Shown one piece after another: positions 1 to 11,291 of a DNA stretch of 64,000 bases. Both the position numbers and the translations under genes were made by a program. The notes below the pieces were generated by a model. That model made no database searches, was not told where the DNA came from, and saw nothing but the letters and a program-made list of their open reading frames with translations. The stretch comes from Balamuthia mandrillaris (taxonomy: Eukaryota > Discosea > Longamoebia > Balamuthiidae): contig JAVKOQ010000032.1 of assembly GCA_031835245.1 (NCBI GenBank), positions 124,001 through 188,000 on the forward strand. Reading direction: 5' to 3'. Numbering within the stretch: position 1 is the first letter of the stretch; every line of letters starts with the position of its first letter.

Positions 1-130
1 AGACAAGATGATCTTTCTCAAGACCTCTGGTGTGCCTTTTGGAATGCGCAGTGCCTTGCCTGTTTGTTGTTGTTTTTTACAGTTAGCAACAACAGGAAGA
101 AAACATGAGAGAGAGAGGGGAAGAAGAGGC

Positions 131-170
<40 letters not shown>

Positions 171-2115
171 GAGAAATACGAACAGCCTTCATTGCAGATT
201 TTGACGGCAGCCTTCATGACGTGAGTATCACCGAATGGTTCCTCCCCCAACGTGACGATCTCCCACAAACAAATGCCGTAGCTATGAGACCATTTGTTTT
301 GCATGAGCATGAGGCAAGAAACGAACAAAAACAGCGAAAACAAGCAAAAAACAAAACAAACCTCCAAACGTCGGACTTTTCAGAGTAAATGCTCTCTTGA
401 ATGGCTTCGGGAGACATCCTGTTTCATGGGAGACAACAGGGATGAGTAAACAAAGCGCAACAAGGTAGAATACAGGCAAAACGAACAAGCACATTCAAAA
501 AACAAAGCGAACCATTTCAAAGGGCCAACTTCCTGTTTGGTCTTCTGCTCTGCTCCTTGCAGCTTCAGCTTTCTTGACAACCCAAAGTCTGCATTATCCC
601 GTTGTTGATGAGGACGTTTGCTTTAGCACATGAATGTGGCGGAACGGGAAGGGTTGTTTACCTGAAACTTTGATGTTCAAGTCTTCCGTCATCAGCAGGT
701 TCCTGGCTGCCAAGTCTCTGTGCGTGATTCCTTCTGCATGCAAATGAGCCATTCCAGCTTCATTTTTGATGAGAAAAACAATCAATCCTTTTATCTCCTT
801 TTATCAAGAGAGAGCGAAGAGAGAGAGAGAGAGAGAACAAACCGGCCACATCAAAGGCCATGGCGATCATGCTCTCTTCAGACAATTGGTCTTGTTTGCG
901 GAGATAAGACAAGAGATCCCCGTTGGCAAGGAACTCGGTCACGATGCATTCCGGCATTCCATCCTCTTCCACCAATCCCATCAGCTGCACCACATTCGGG
1001 TGTGGTCTCAGGTTTCTGTTGTGTGTGAGTTGTTTTTATTTTTTTGTTTTAAAGTGTAAGTGCTCCTTTGTGGTAGATAAAAAGCAAGAACAAAACCACA
1101 AAGAAAAACAAAAAAAACAAAGAAAAGGCGGACCTCATGAGTTGCGCTTCATGTTGGAAACTGGCAAGCTGCTCGTCATCCATGGTGTGAAGCTTCTTGA
1201 TGGCCACTTCTGTTTGTCTCCATGCTCCTTTCCACACCACTCCGAATGCTCTGCAACACATTCCTCCCGTTAGCCCTGATACAAAAGAAAAGCAAATGAC
1301 AAAGAGGAGAGCGAGAGCGAGAGCGAACGAACCCTTGTCCAATCTCTTTGATGAACTCCAAATCCTCTCTGTTGATGAACCAGTTCTGCATTCCCTTGTC
1401 ATTGTTCTTCTTGGTGGATTTTCTTCGTTTTGTCTCCTCTTTGTTTTTCTTGCCCAGGGCAGATGCTTGATAATACTGGGTTTGGCCTTCTTCCATGTCC
1501 ATCTCTCGAGTGGCCATGTTCTTGCGAGCACGACGAGACCTCACCAACAGCACTGCCACAACGATGGCCACCACAAGAAGTACCAGCAACACACCCACCA
1601 CCACCACTGGAGCGATCACTTCTGCTCCCACTTCCTCATCCTCCTCTGCTTTTGCTTGTAAGGATGGAACCTCTTTAACGACAAGGAAGGATGAGCCTTG
1701 GCCTTGTTGCAGATACGCGCCCCTGGGTTGCTCCAGCACCACTCGCAAACCTTCTTCCTCTGTTGACTGTTCTGGGTACTCGAAAGTAACTTCGATGACT
1801 GCAGAGGTGGTCTCGCCGAGGAAGGTCAAGGGATTGGCCACAGAAACGCTGATGGTGTTGGGGTCGATTCCAGAGGTGCTCTCCACTGAAAATGGAACCA
1901 CGATCTCTTCCCATGGTGCAGAGGACACCTCCACCAGGAAGCTTGCTGACCCCGTGCTTTGTCGTTTCCTGGCCTCGCTGGATGGGAGGTTCAAGGAGGT
2001 GGAAGTCACATTGACCGTGATGGAGCTCATCAACAAAATGTCGATGGTGGCGGGCACTCCTTGGTCTGTTATATTGGGTACAATAGCACGGTAAAGACCA
2101 GGAGAAGTAACACGC

Positions 2116-2148
<33 letters not shown>

Positions 2149-4013
2149 GACCATATCGAGAATTTTTCACCAAGAAATCGGGGATGTTATCTCCGTTCAA
2201 GTCGGCAGCAGGGGACACTCTTTCGCCATACTCAGACCCCTGATCCGTCCTCGTTAAGTCCACCAGCGCCTTTACGGTTCCGTTGCGATTCAACAACATC
2301 AACCAAACGATTTCTTGTTAACGAAGGCATAGGAACAGCAGTTAGATAAAATAACCACAGGTAAGCAGACCAAAGGATAAACGCACAACGGAACATAACA
2401 ACGAGAAAACAAAACTTACTTGGGTATCCCCAGGTGACAAGAAGGTCGGGAATTTGGTCGTGGTTCCAGTCCATAGATGGACCGAACCGCTCGGCTTCTG
2501 TCAGAGCACCTTCATTTCCGATGTTGCGTATGTTTTCACCGAAGACAATCATTTGGTGGGTGATATTGTTGATCGTAACGAACACAGAGGCATCGTTGTA
2601 TCCGCCATATTCATAAGGGATGTTCAGTAAAGAGTCCTCCACAAAGACGGAAATCTCTTGCATGGCTTTGACAGTGGCGTTTCGGTTCAGGAATAGAATG
2701 AAAACTGCTCCTTTGTTGTCGTGAGCTCTGTCCATCCCGACTGCCAGGTCTGGAATGTTATCTCCATCCAGATCTCCAAGCCCTTTATGTTGCGTAAACC
2801 TTTCAGTGATAAGAAAAAAAAGCAAGAAGTGAACAGAACGTACCGGTAACACTAGAGCCAAACGCATTGGAGTCAGGCGGCATCTCGTCTTCAACATCAA
2901 CCTCTCTTTCCACCCACCATGAGTCGCTTTCCCAACCGTCTCCAATGTCTGGAAAGTCAGAGGTGCAGTTGCTGCAGGAGGAAATGGTCATCACGTCCTT
3001 GATGGTGAGGTCGTTGTTCATGTAGACCACGTAGATCTCTCCTCTGTAGTTATTTTCTCGTTTGGGACAGCTCAAAACGATATCTCCTACCCCATCTCCA
3101 TCCAAGTCTCCCAAAAATCTGCCAGACGAAAATGGTGAGGTTAACGAACTAAAGGAAGAGTTGAAGAAGAACAGGAACGCACGTTAAGTCATGAGGAACA
3201 TCATTGCCGTTCGTATACCATTCAGCGTATTCCAGCTCGGAGAATGGTGAGAATTGGTTCAAAGGAGGTTCCGTAGGAGACAAGATAAGGCGAGCATCGT
3301 TTTCAAAAGTTCCATTGGCGTTCATTGAGTAGATGTATGCTGTACCCAGGTGGTCAGTTGGTTATAAGAGAAGCATTTAATAGGAAACAAACCATAAGTG
3401 CTGCCTTGGTCGGAGGGAGCCACAACTGCCACTTCCAGTTTGCCGTCAGCGTTGAGGTCCGTCAAGGGCACAATCGTTGCACCATATCGAAACATGTAGG
3501 CTTCATAGGGCGAAGCCATGAGCTCATAACTCTCCACGTAGATGGACTCATTAAGAAGGAGGGTCATAACTCCGCCGGAATAGTCGTAGTCTAGCAGAGG
3601 ACAAGAGGTTAGGTACACCTCAGAGATAAAACGAAACGTAAACAGGACCTGATGCGTACCAACGCTTCCCAGGCCAGTGGCGATGCCATGAAGGTCGCCA
3701 TCGACTTGGCCAAGATAACAGGGGGACTGCGGCCAGGCAAAAAGGACCTCCTGTGAAGGTATTCCATTGTTTCTACCGGGACCTATGCTGCGCACCTCCC
3801 CGATGCCATAGTTCAAGTTGAAAAAGCCTTCACCTTCCTGCCCTTGGGCTAAACAAAAAAGAGCAACGAATAACATCAGAAAACAACTATCCAAAGGTGT
3901 TTTGAGCAGAAAAAAAACCAAAAACCAAAAGAGAGCTGCTTACTTGTGGCCGCAAAGGCGAGACTCAAAAGGAGACAAGGCAGCCACCTCCAGACCAAGC
4001 TGCGTGACTGCAT
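1..4013 (-). CDS. Receptor tyrosine kinase with FG-GAP ectodomain (A), 3' end cut by window edge
   Basis: A predicted cell-surface receptor kinase phosphorylating tyrosine. The start at 4013 opens a signal peptide (MQSRSLVWRWLPCLLLSLAF) in a 70-nt exon. Several FG-GAP/VCBS-type repeats follow, each with a D-x-N/D-G-D calcium-like loop (DLNADGKLEVAV, DLDGDGVGDIVL, DLDGDNIPDLAV, DLNGDNIPDFLV). Next come a Calx-beta-like segment near 1900-1680, a transmembrane helix near 1619-1540 with an Arg-rich stop-transfer, and a tyrosine kinase domain. Visible kinase motifs are VAIKK (lysine), HRDLAARN (catalytic loop, receptor-type), GPLKWMSPEA and SEKSDVW. The DFG exon lies near 580. The last exon (bases 1-48) encodes the start of the C-lobe helix after KICNEG and then leaves the window. 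At least ten introns, several with (CT)n on the sense strand. It is paralogous to the divergent gene at 4469. Confidence 0.88.
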
Positions 4014-4468
4014 TCCCGTACGTCAACGTTGTCCTTGCTCTATGTTAAAATGCGTGGAACGAAAAGTGGTGCTTTTGAGACTGCGTTTCGTTTGCGCAGT
4101 TGGTGCCTTGTAGCTGTATTATTAACCTCTTGGTCACCATGTGCATCACACCCGTATGTAATGGTTGGCCAGGCCATCCGTTCTTTTTAGAGATTTTATC
4201 GCCGAATAACAACCACAAACTCCCCGCTCTAACCAATAGTATAATTCGTTCAGGTCTATTAAACCTATACCTGGCAGGAGCGGTTTTGTAACGCAAAGAG
4301 TTTCGCCTTCATTGAACTGATCTCCGGGCAACCTGTAGCACAATTTTGTGTTCTCACGGTTATAAGCGGGGTAGTTTATTGGACACAACGAATGTGGCCT
4401 GCCTTTCAAAAACCTTTCTAAACCGGAGAGAGAGAGAGAGAGAGAGAGAGGAAAGAAGGGTTTGAGTA
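4014..4468. promoter_or_regulatory. Shared upstream region of the two divergent receptor kinases
   Basis: These 455 bases separate the two start codons and must hold both promoters. I see no TATA box I trust. A (GA)n run at about 4424-4450 ends some 18 bases before the plus-strand start; read from the minus strand it is (CT)n. Nothing coding was recognised. Confidence 0.6.
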
Positions 4469-7400
4469 ATGCGGGGAGTGTCGGTCTTTTGTTGGCGTGC
4501 GGTGGTGGCGGTGGTGATGTTGTCGTTGGCTTGCCATGCCGAAGCACAACGGAAGGTCTCGTGGGGCAACTACTTGGTCTCGCAGGAGCTGTACCTCCGC
4601 GGGAACGACGAGCTGCAGTTCGGGAGAGGGCTGGCTTCGTTGGAGAGCGTTCCCACAGCCCCGGGCTGCCATTTGGCGGTAGGCGCGTACGCCCTGGCGG
4701 ACGTCTTTTTTCATGCCAACGGAACGATGGGAGAGCTCAAGACTTTAGAGCCGGAGAACTCCACGGGGTTCGGGGCGGTAGCTCCTTTGACGGACTTGAA
4801 CGGGGATGGACGGCTGGAAATAGCTGTTACAACGAACGTAGACGGCTGTGCGTATATCCTTGCCTTTTTTTTCTTCTTCTCATGTAACTCACTTCAATCT
4901 CCCGGTCTCTCCGTCGCTGGCTTTCTGCTCCGCTGCGTTCGTACGTGTACAAAAACAAACAAAAAAAAAGATGGAAAAAGCGTGCATATCGGCAGTCAAG
5001 CAGACGACTTCTTCTTCAACACAACAAGCTTCAAGACGTTCGCCATGGACGAACTGCCCTTATCCCGTTTTCCCGTGTTCCAGCAAAGATACAACGCTAG
5101 CTCGCCACGTGCCCCCGATTTCTCTTTTGGAGTCAGCATCACGTACTTGTTTGCTTCATCTTTGTTCTCTGCTCTCTCTCTTTTTCTCCCTTCTTTCTTC
5201 TTTCTCCTCTCTTTCTTCTCATCTCTCTCTTTCTCATTTGTCGTCTCTCTTTCTGCTCTCTCTTTCTCTCTTTCGCTGTCTCTTTATCTTTCTTCTCTTC
5301 TCTCGCTTTGTTCTGTCTCTTTCTTCTCTCAATTCTCCCTTTCTCTCTTCTCTCCTCCCGCTCTCCCTCCCTCCTCTCTCCTCTCTCTTCTCTCTCTCTT
5401 CGCTCCTCTCCTTCTCACTCCGTTATAAAGGTTCGTTGGAGACATTGACAACAACGGTGTTGGAGACATCGCCATTACTGGCGATCACAGAGTACACTCC
5501 AATTCAGGCTCAGCCGTTCACATCCTTTTCTTGGACGAAAGTTTGGATGTTCTCAATGTCAGCACCATTACTCTTGTTCCCGATGACAGTGACTCTGCCC
5601 CATCTTTTGCATCCCCGGATGAGTTGGGATTTCAAGTCGGTTTGTTTGGTACCAGTATTATTGGTATACCTTCTCCTTTGTCTATGTTCTCTTTCTCCTT
5701 GCCCTGCTTTTCTTCTTCATGTTCTTCTTCTTCTTCTTCTTCTTCTTCTTCTTCTTCTTCTCAACTCTTATGTGAAATTGGGTTCCAAAATATACCAGGG
5801 CTGGGCGACTTGGATGGAGACAACACACCAGACATGGCAGCAACAGCACGAACAAACATGATCGGCTACTTGTTCATCTTGTTTCTCACGCCGGATGGCG
5901 GCGTCAAAGACTATCGCGTTCACACTTCGGATGCTGCCTACCGTCCATCTGGAGCCCTTGACTTTGGTTGGTTCGGTGCCAGCATAAAGAGCATGGGCAA
6001 CGAGGCGGCCTTGACGGAAGAGGAAAGGTTTTCTTCTGCTGACTTCAACAATGACCATTTCCCTGATTTGGTGCTTTATGAAGATGGAGAGGGTCCGTGT
6101 TATTCGTGTTCCTTTCTTCTGCTACTTCTTGTTCTTGTATTCTCTCTCTTTCTATCACGCTTGTGTTTAAACTGCTTTTCGTTGTACAGGAGATGTGTGG
6201 TTACTCTTTTTGGACAGTACAGGTAACATAACTGGAAATATGTACTATGGCATTTCTTCTTCTTTCATCGCTATGGCATCAGCAGTGTTCGATGCCAACG
6301 ACGATTCCATACCAGACGTTGCTATAGCCAATATGGCTGGAGGTGTCTTTCTTCTTTCTCACCCTGTCGGAAACGCTTTTTCTGAACTTGGTTTTTCTTC
6401 ATATGCAGGCAGTATAGCTGTTCTATTGATGGATGGTATTCGGATTACCGTCACATCTGCAACTTTTGAGGAGACAGGCGAAGAAGAGCAAGGCAATTCA
6501 GGGTTACAGCAAACACTGGAGTTGACGGTCACATTTGAGGTAAAACTGTCAGCCAAACCAGAGTTTGGCATTGAGGTGGAGTTCGAAGTGGAAACGAATC
6601 TTGCAGAGGAGGATGTGGTGGTGTTGTCCTCTTCTCCTCTAAAGTTTGAACCTGGACAGGATTCCGCTACCGTTCAGCTGTCAGCAGTTGTACCTGCTGA
6701 ATTGTTTGGTTTGTGTTTCCCCAGTCATCTCTCTTCCTTTTTTTGGTTTGTTGTGGCTTTTGTCGCTGACTGGCTCACTCATGGGCAGACCAAGCGAGAG
6801 GGAAAAGGAAGCAAGAGGAAGATCCAACTGTGACTTTGGTGCTGAAGTCAGCTATGAATGCTCTCGTGAACAACAGCAACCCATCTTTCACGTTAGCGTT
6901 GATAAAGCCGGGAGATGAAAGTTCTGAAGATAAAGAAGGCGATGATGAAGATCAAACTAAAGTGATTGTGCCCATCGTTGTAAGTGTTGTGGTGGTACTG
7001 CTGGCATTTCTGGTAGCCATCGGAATTGGAGTTTGGTGGCGACGACGAAGAATACAAAAGATTGCTGACGCTAAGCTGATGGAGATGGAATCGCAGTATG
7101 GAACACTTGAAGCTGGCGGTGACCGCAACGATGAATCAGAAGACGAAGAGGAGGAAGAAGAGGAGGAGATAGAAATGGAGGTCAGAGACCACTGGGAAAT
7201 CTCGTATGACGAGTTGAAGTTCATTCGAAAGATCGGCGAAGGGTACGCACTTACTGCTTCTCATTCTGTTTGCTTGTTCGTTCATTTCTTTGTCTAAACA
7301 ATTTCTTATTTTGGTCGCTACCTCAGTGCTTCAGGGGAAGTGTGGAAAGGAATGTGGAGGAACTCTCCAGTGGCCATCAAGAAACTACACACCATGGATG

Positions 7401-8514
7401 AAGAGCAGCTTCAAGACTTTCAGACGGAAGCGCAGACCCTCAAGTTTGTTTCTATCATACAACATTCTTTTAAACAATGTGTTGACTTCAACACCATTAC
7501 AGAGCAGTTCGACCACACGGAAACGTCATTCGACTGTTGGGCATCATGACTGAAGAGGACAAACCGTTCTGCATCGTGACAGAGTTCATGCACCAAGGAG
7601 ACCTCAACAGCTACCTGTTGAACAACAAAACCAAGATCGACCATGATATCATGCTCAAATGGGCCATCGATATTGCCAGTTCGTTTATGCTCTTCTTTGT
7701 TGGCTTTGTGTTTATTTTGACGTTCGCTCTAAAAAACAAAAAGGTGGAATGCATCATCTGCACTCAGAGGGGATAACGCATCGTGATTTGGCCACAAGAA
7801 ACCTCCTTCTCACCAAACGCTTGCGCATCAAAGTTGCTGGTATGCTTTCTCTCGTATTCTCCTCTTCTTGCGCCGCTGGCTTCGTTTGATCGCCTTTAAA
7901 AAAACAACACCAGACTTTGGGATGTCGCGACAGATGGAGAAGATTGGAGGAATTCAAAAGACAACGAAAGAAGTTGGACCACTCAAATGGTTTGTTGTTT
8001 TTCTTTATCACCACTGTGACTAAATGCGGTTTTTGACTTTTTTTTGTTTTTGCAGGATGGCTCCAGAGGCCATTGAAGATCATGTTTATTCTGAAAAGTC
8101 AGATGTCTGGAGGTTCGCTTGCCACTCTTTCATGCTCTCCTGTTGTATATTCCTGTTTGACCATTCATTCTTTATTTCCATTTCAAAAGTTTCGGAGTAT
8201 GTTTGTGGGAGATAGCGTCGTTTGGAGCCGTTCCTTATGATGGCTTGTCTCCCGTCAATGCTGCTATTCGCGTCTGTCAACAAAAGGCATCGCTGTTGGT
8301 GCCGCCAGAAGATATGCCTCCCATTCTTCGCACCGTGATGCTGTCCTGTTGGGCGTTCTCTCCTGCTGAACGGTTCGTCTTTCCTTGCTTCCCAATCCTT
8401 GACCACATACCCTCTCTCTCGTTCTTTTGAATATTTGAACCGACTGACCATCTTATTTGGGGGGTGTGCAGGCCAACATTTGCCGACATTCTTCAGTCTT
8501 TGACGGCGGGATAA
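4469..8514 (+). CDS. Receptor tyrosine kinase with FG-GAP ectodomain (B)
   Basis: Complete paralogue of the gene ending at 4013. ATG at 4469 gives a signal peptide (MRGVSVFCWRAVVAVVMLSL). Exon 1 ends at 4847 and exon 2 resumes at 4971 after an A-rich acceptor. FG-GAP repeats: DLNGDGRLEIAV, DIDNNGVGDIAI, DLDGDNTPDMAA, DFNNDHFPDLVL, DANDDSIPDVAI. A Calx-beta-like segment (about 6420-6700), a transmembrane helix (about 6967-7035), an Arg-rich flank and a strongly acidic juxtamembrane stretch (7130-7180) precede the kinase. The kinase has KIGEG/ASGEVWKG (G-loop split by an intron), VAIKK, HRDLATRN, DFGMSRQ, GPLKWMAPEA, SEKSDVW and ends PTFADILQSLTAG at a TAA at 8514. There is essentially no C-terminal tail beyond the kinase, so docking sites would have to lie in the juxtamembrane region. 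About twelve introns. Confidence 0.9.
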
Positions 8515-9105
8515 CGCACCTTTGGCCTTTTGTATTGCCATTATGTACACACACTCATCAAACCAACAAAGAAAAAGCAAACAGAGAATTGATGTCGACA
8601 AATTGGATGTCGACGTTATTTTATATTATGTCGACAATTAAATATTGACGTGGCCTATTTAATTGTCGACAGGAAAAGAAAAAGAAAAAGTTGCGCATCG
8701 GAATCTCTTTTGCCCTCTCAACCCTTTTCCCGTGGGGGCCGCACGACTGACACTTTGGGGACCAGTTGTATCGAACCACTTCCGACGACAACACTGGGTG
8801 GCGCCAAAATGGGGGACGGCAGGGGCGGCGGTGGTTCGGGTCATTCATTCATCAGAGGCTTGTCATTCGTTTCGGAGTTTTAAAAAGGCCTTTCCCCCCT
8901 GTCAATGGTTTCCCGCTTTGTTCTTTTTTTGTTTGTGCTCTCTCTCTCTCTCTCTCGTTTATTTGTTTCTCTTTCTTTCTCGTTTATTTGTTTCCTCCGG
9001 CACCAACATAAAAAATTACTTACCCCCATACACTCCACACGCCAACCACAAAAAAACAGAGTAGCGGAACAGATAGTTGAATTTTTTTTTAAACCAGAAG
9101 AAGGA
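8515..9105. other. Intergenic: inverted repeat, GTCGAC sites, CT tract
   Basis: Between the kinase B stop and the F-box start. It holds four GTCGAC palindromes at 8594, 8609, 8630 and 8665, the last two forming the ends of a perfect inverted repeat listed separately, and a CT tract at about 8938-8958. The CT tract has the sense orientation expected for a 5' UTR or 5' UTR intron of the downstream plus-strand gene. No convincing coding sequence. Confidence 0.6.
8629..8671. repeat. Perfect 16-bp inverted repeat with 11-base loop
   Basis: Left arm TGTCGACAATTAAATA (8629-8644), loop 8645-8655, right arm TATTTAATTGTCGACA (8656-8671). The arms are exact reverse complements and each outer end carries GTCGAC. 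It could be a hairpin near the 3' end of kinase B or a paired binding site upstream of the F-box gene. Confidence 0.85.
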
Positions 9106-10305
9106 ATGCTCGCTCTCTCTTCCGCTGTTTTCACCACATCATCAACAGCAATGACCGCCGCTTACTCTGCCATCGACGCGTTGCCCCTCTTTGAGGATGA
9201 TTTTCTTGGGACGGAGCGATTTCCCTCCTCTTTTTCTCGGTTCATCGACGACGCCTCTGCCTCCGACGAGGAGCTATGCTTCTCAGAGGAGGGAGAGGAG
9301 GATTTTACTCTGTTGGATCTTCCGCTGGAGCTCGTGATGGAGGTGTTTACCTACCTCTCGGGCAAGGACTTGGCCGCCACGACCACCGTGTGTCGCGACT
9401 GGCACGCCCTCACCCTCTGCCCTCTCCTGTGGCGCCGCTTGGTCTTTGCGGAGCTTCTTTCTTCTGCTGTTGTGGATGAGGGGACCGTGGCGCAAGGGAC
9501 GAGCGTGTCATGCCCAGCCTCGGCGTGGAAAGAAAAGTATCGGAAGATAGCGGGCGGCACGTGGGACCCCCAACGAACGGGCCGTCAGTTGGAGTTGTGT
9601 CGCAACCAGAAACAAGTTAAAGTGCCTGAAGGCTGTGGTACGTTTATTGTTGTTCACACACAAAGCAAGGAAACAACACAGACTGATCCCATGTTTGTTT
9701 TGTGCTGTGCAGCTTCTTCATGGCGAACGGTTCTCTCGGAGCGTTCTTTTAAGCCGGAGCAAGGTTCCAAGGTTTATGTCTCCCTTCGATACAACACATA
9801 TCTGCCTCCACCACAACAGCAAGAAGAAGAAGGACAAACACAAGAAACCCAAACTCCACCAACCCCGCCAACCAACATGTGCGTTGGCTTTGTTCCTGCT
9901 CCCTCCAAAACGTTGAGGCTCAACTTGGAGTCAGACATCAGTTGCGTGGGGTGGAGTCTTTGGAGAGACGGAGAGATGCGTCGTTGGCCGTTGGACCTTT
10001 CTCCTTCTTCTTCCTCCTCTTCTTCTTCTTCTTCCACTGCCCAAAGATACGTGACATCTCTGCCCGAATGGAAGGATGGGGACGTCGTCACTTTGGAGTT
10101 GGATTGGGAGAAGGAACGAGGCTCTCTCAACTTTTTGCTCAACGGGAAGCGAGTGGAGGAGGCGGAGCACATGAAGAGCGGACTGGCTTCTGTCAGCGGC
10201 ATTTTGGACTACACGGACGAGCTCTGCTTGGCCGTCTCCCTCTACGACAACACCGGAGCTGTCACCATCCTCTCCGTAGCTTCAACCTTGGATGGCACCT
10301 TTTGA
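9106..10305 (+). CDS. F-box protein with C-terminal SPRY-like domain
   Basis: Likely substrate receptor of an SCF ubiquitin ligase. ATG at 9106 was chosen over the upstream open frame because the longer version would start in low-complexity 5' sequence. An acidic, Ser-rich N-terminus is followed by the F-box at about residues 67-110 (LPLELVMEVFTYLSGKDLAA, VCRDWHAL, LWRRLVF). The C-terminal third reads like a SPRY domain (ISCVGWSLWRDGEMRRW, GDVVTLELDWEKERGSLNFL, LNGKRV). A 75-nt intron (9638-9712, GTACGT to TGTGCAG) fits well, but it is a multiple of three and has no stop, so a retained form is possible. Spliced length is 374 residues. A poly-Ser stretch (10003-10036) interrupts the SPRY region. 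Confidence 0.82.
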   Translation: MLALSSAVFTTSSTAMTAAYSAIDALPLFEDDFLGTERFPSSFSRFIDDASASDEELCFSEEGEEDFTLLDLPLELVMEVFTYLSGKDLAATTTVCRDWHALTLCPLLWRRLVFAELLSSAVVDEGTVAQGTSVSCPASAWKEKYRKIAGGTWDPQRTGRQLELCRNQKQVKVPEGCGTFIVVHTQSKETTQTDPMFVLCCAASSWRTVLSERSFKPEQGSKVYVSLRYNTYLPPPQQQEEEGQTQETQTPPTPPTNMCVGFVPAPSKTLRLNLESDISCVGWSLWRDGEMRRWPLDLSPSSSSSSSSSSTAQRYVTSLPEWKDGDVVTLELDWEKERGSLNFLLNGKRVEEAEHMKSGLASVSGILDYTDELCLAVSLYDNTGAVTILSVASTLDGTF

Positions 10306-10568
10306 AACTCACTCGTTTTTTGTTTTTGTTTTTTGGAAGTTTTGGAAGTTTCCATTCTTTTTTTTCTGTACTGCGGACCTCTGTTTTCTATCAACTTTCC
10401 TCCATGATGGAGTAACTTGCGTTCGTTTTCCTGCCTGCCAAGAGAGATAAAACTGAACAAAAACAAACAGAAAAATGAGAGAAACTAACAGCCTGAACTT
10501 CTTTTTTTTATTATATATTCTCTCTCTTTCATTTTCTCTTTTTCAATACATATAGTTCGTATAAGTAC

Positions 10569-10571
<3 letters not shown>

Positions 10572-10615
<44 letters not shown>
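10572..10615. repeat. (GA)n tract abutting a start codon
   Basis: About 44 bases of uninterrupted GA ending two bases before the ATG at 10618. It lies in the 312-base gap after the F-box gene, which otherwise shows only AT-rich sequence. Confidence 0.9.
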
Positions 10616-10617
<2 letters not shown>

Positions 10618-10618
<1 letters not shown>

Positions 10619-11187
10619 TGTATACTTCAACGTCAGCGCACAGAAAGGAGAGATGGAAGGTTGGGGCTAAGGGAGCGGCGGAGGGAGCGCTCATCGGAGG
10701 TGCCGCAGGGGCAGGCACCGGGGCGCTCATCGGCGCTCTTGGGGGACCCATCGGGGTGGCCGTGGGATTTGCTGCTGGAGGGATCGTGGGCAGCGTCGCT
10801 GGCGCGCCCAACGGGGCTGCCCTTGAGCTGGATCGCCAGATGCCGGTGTATTGTTATTCGGAAGACCATAACGACCACCATCTCCACGATGGCTCGGCTG
10901 GGGCTGGATGGATGCGCCGACAGAGCAGACGATTGGAGTATGGATGGAAGAAGAGACAAACGAAGAGGAGGGGAAAGAAGATGAGAAGTCAAAATAAGAA
11001 TGGATACGTGGCCCCTGACGCGGTGATGGACGGTTGGCAGGATGAAGGAGATCCGTTGCTGCTTGGAGCGGAGGATGATGAGGAGGAGTTTGTGGATTCT
11101 GGGCTGGGAATGAAGAAGGATATCAACAATAAGAACTACAAGAAAGTGGATTATCTGTTTGCGCCGACGGAGCAGGAGGAATATTGA
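10618..11187 (+). CDS. Glycine-zipper protein, 189 residues
   Basis: Single-exon gene of unknown role. Residues about 15-65 form a Gly/Ala-rich glycine zipper (GAKGAAEGALIGGAAGAG, GALIGALGGPIGVAVGFAAG) of the type seen in small membrane-inserting proteins; it could form one or two tightly packed membrane helices. A basic stretch follows (residues about 100-125, KKRQTKRRGKKMRSQ), then an acidic tail. There is no clear signal peptide: the N-terminus is MYTSTSAHRKER. The start codon sits directly behind a (GA)n tract, and no earlier in-frame ATG is available. Function not recognised. Confidence 0.68.
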
Positions 11188-11291
11188 TAGCCTTTTCAAT
11201 ATGTCCACGCGTGTAAAAAATAATTGCAAAAGAAAGAATGAAACTTGTTGTTTGAACTTTTGGACAAAAAAAACGAAAAGAGATCTTACGT

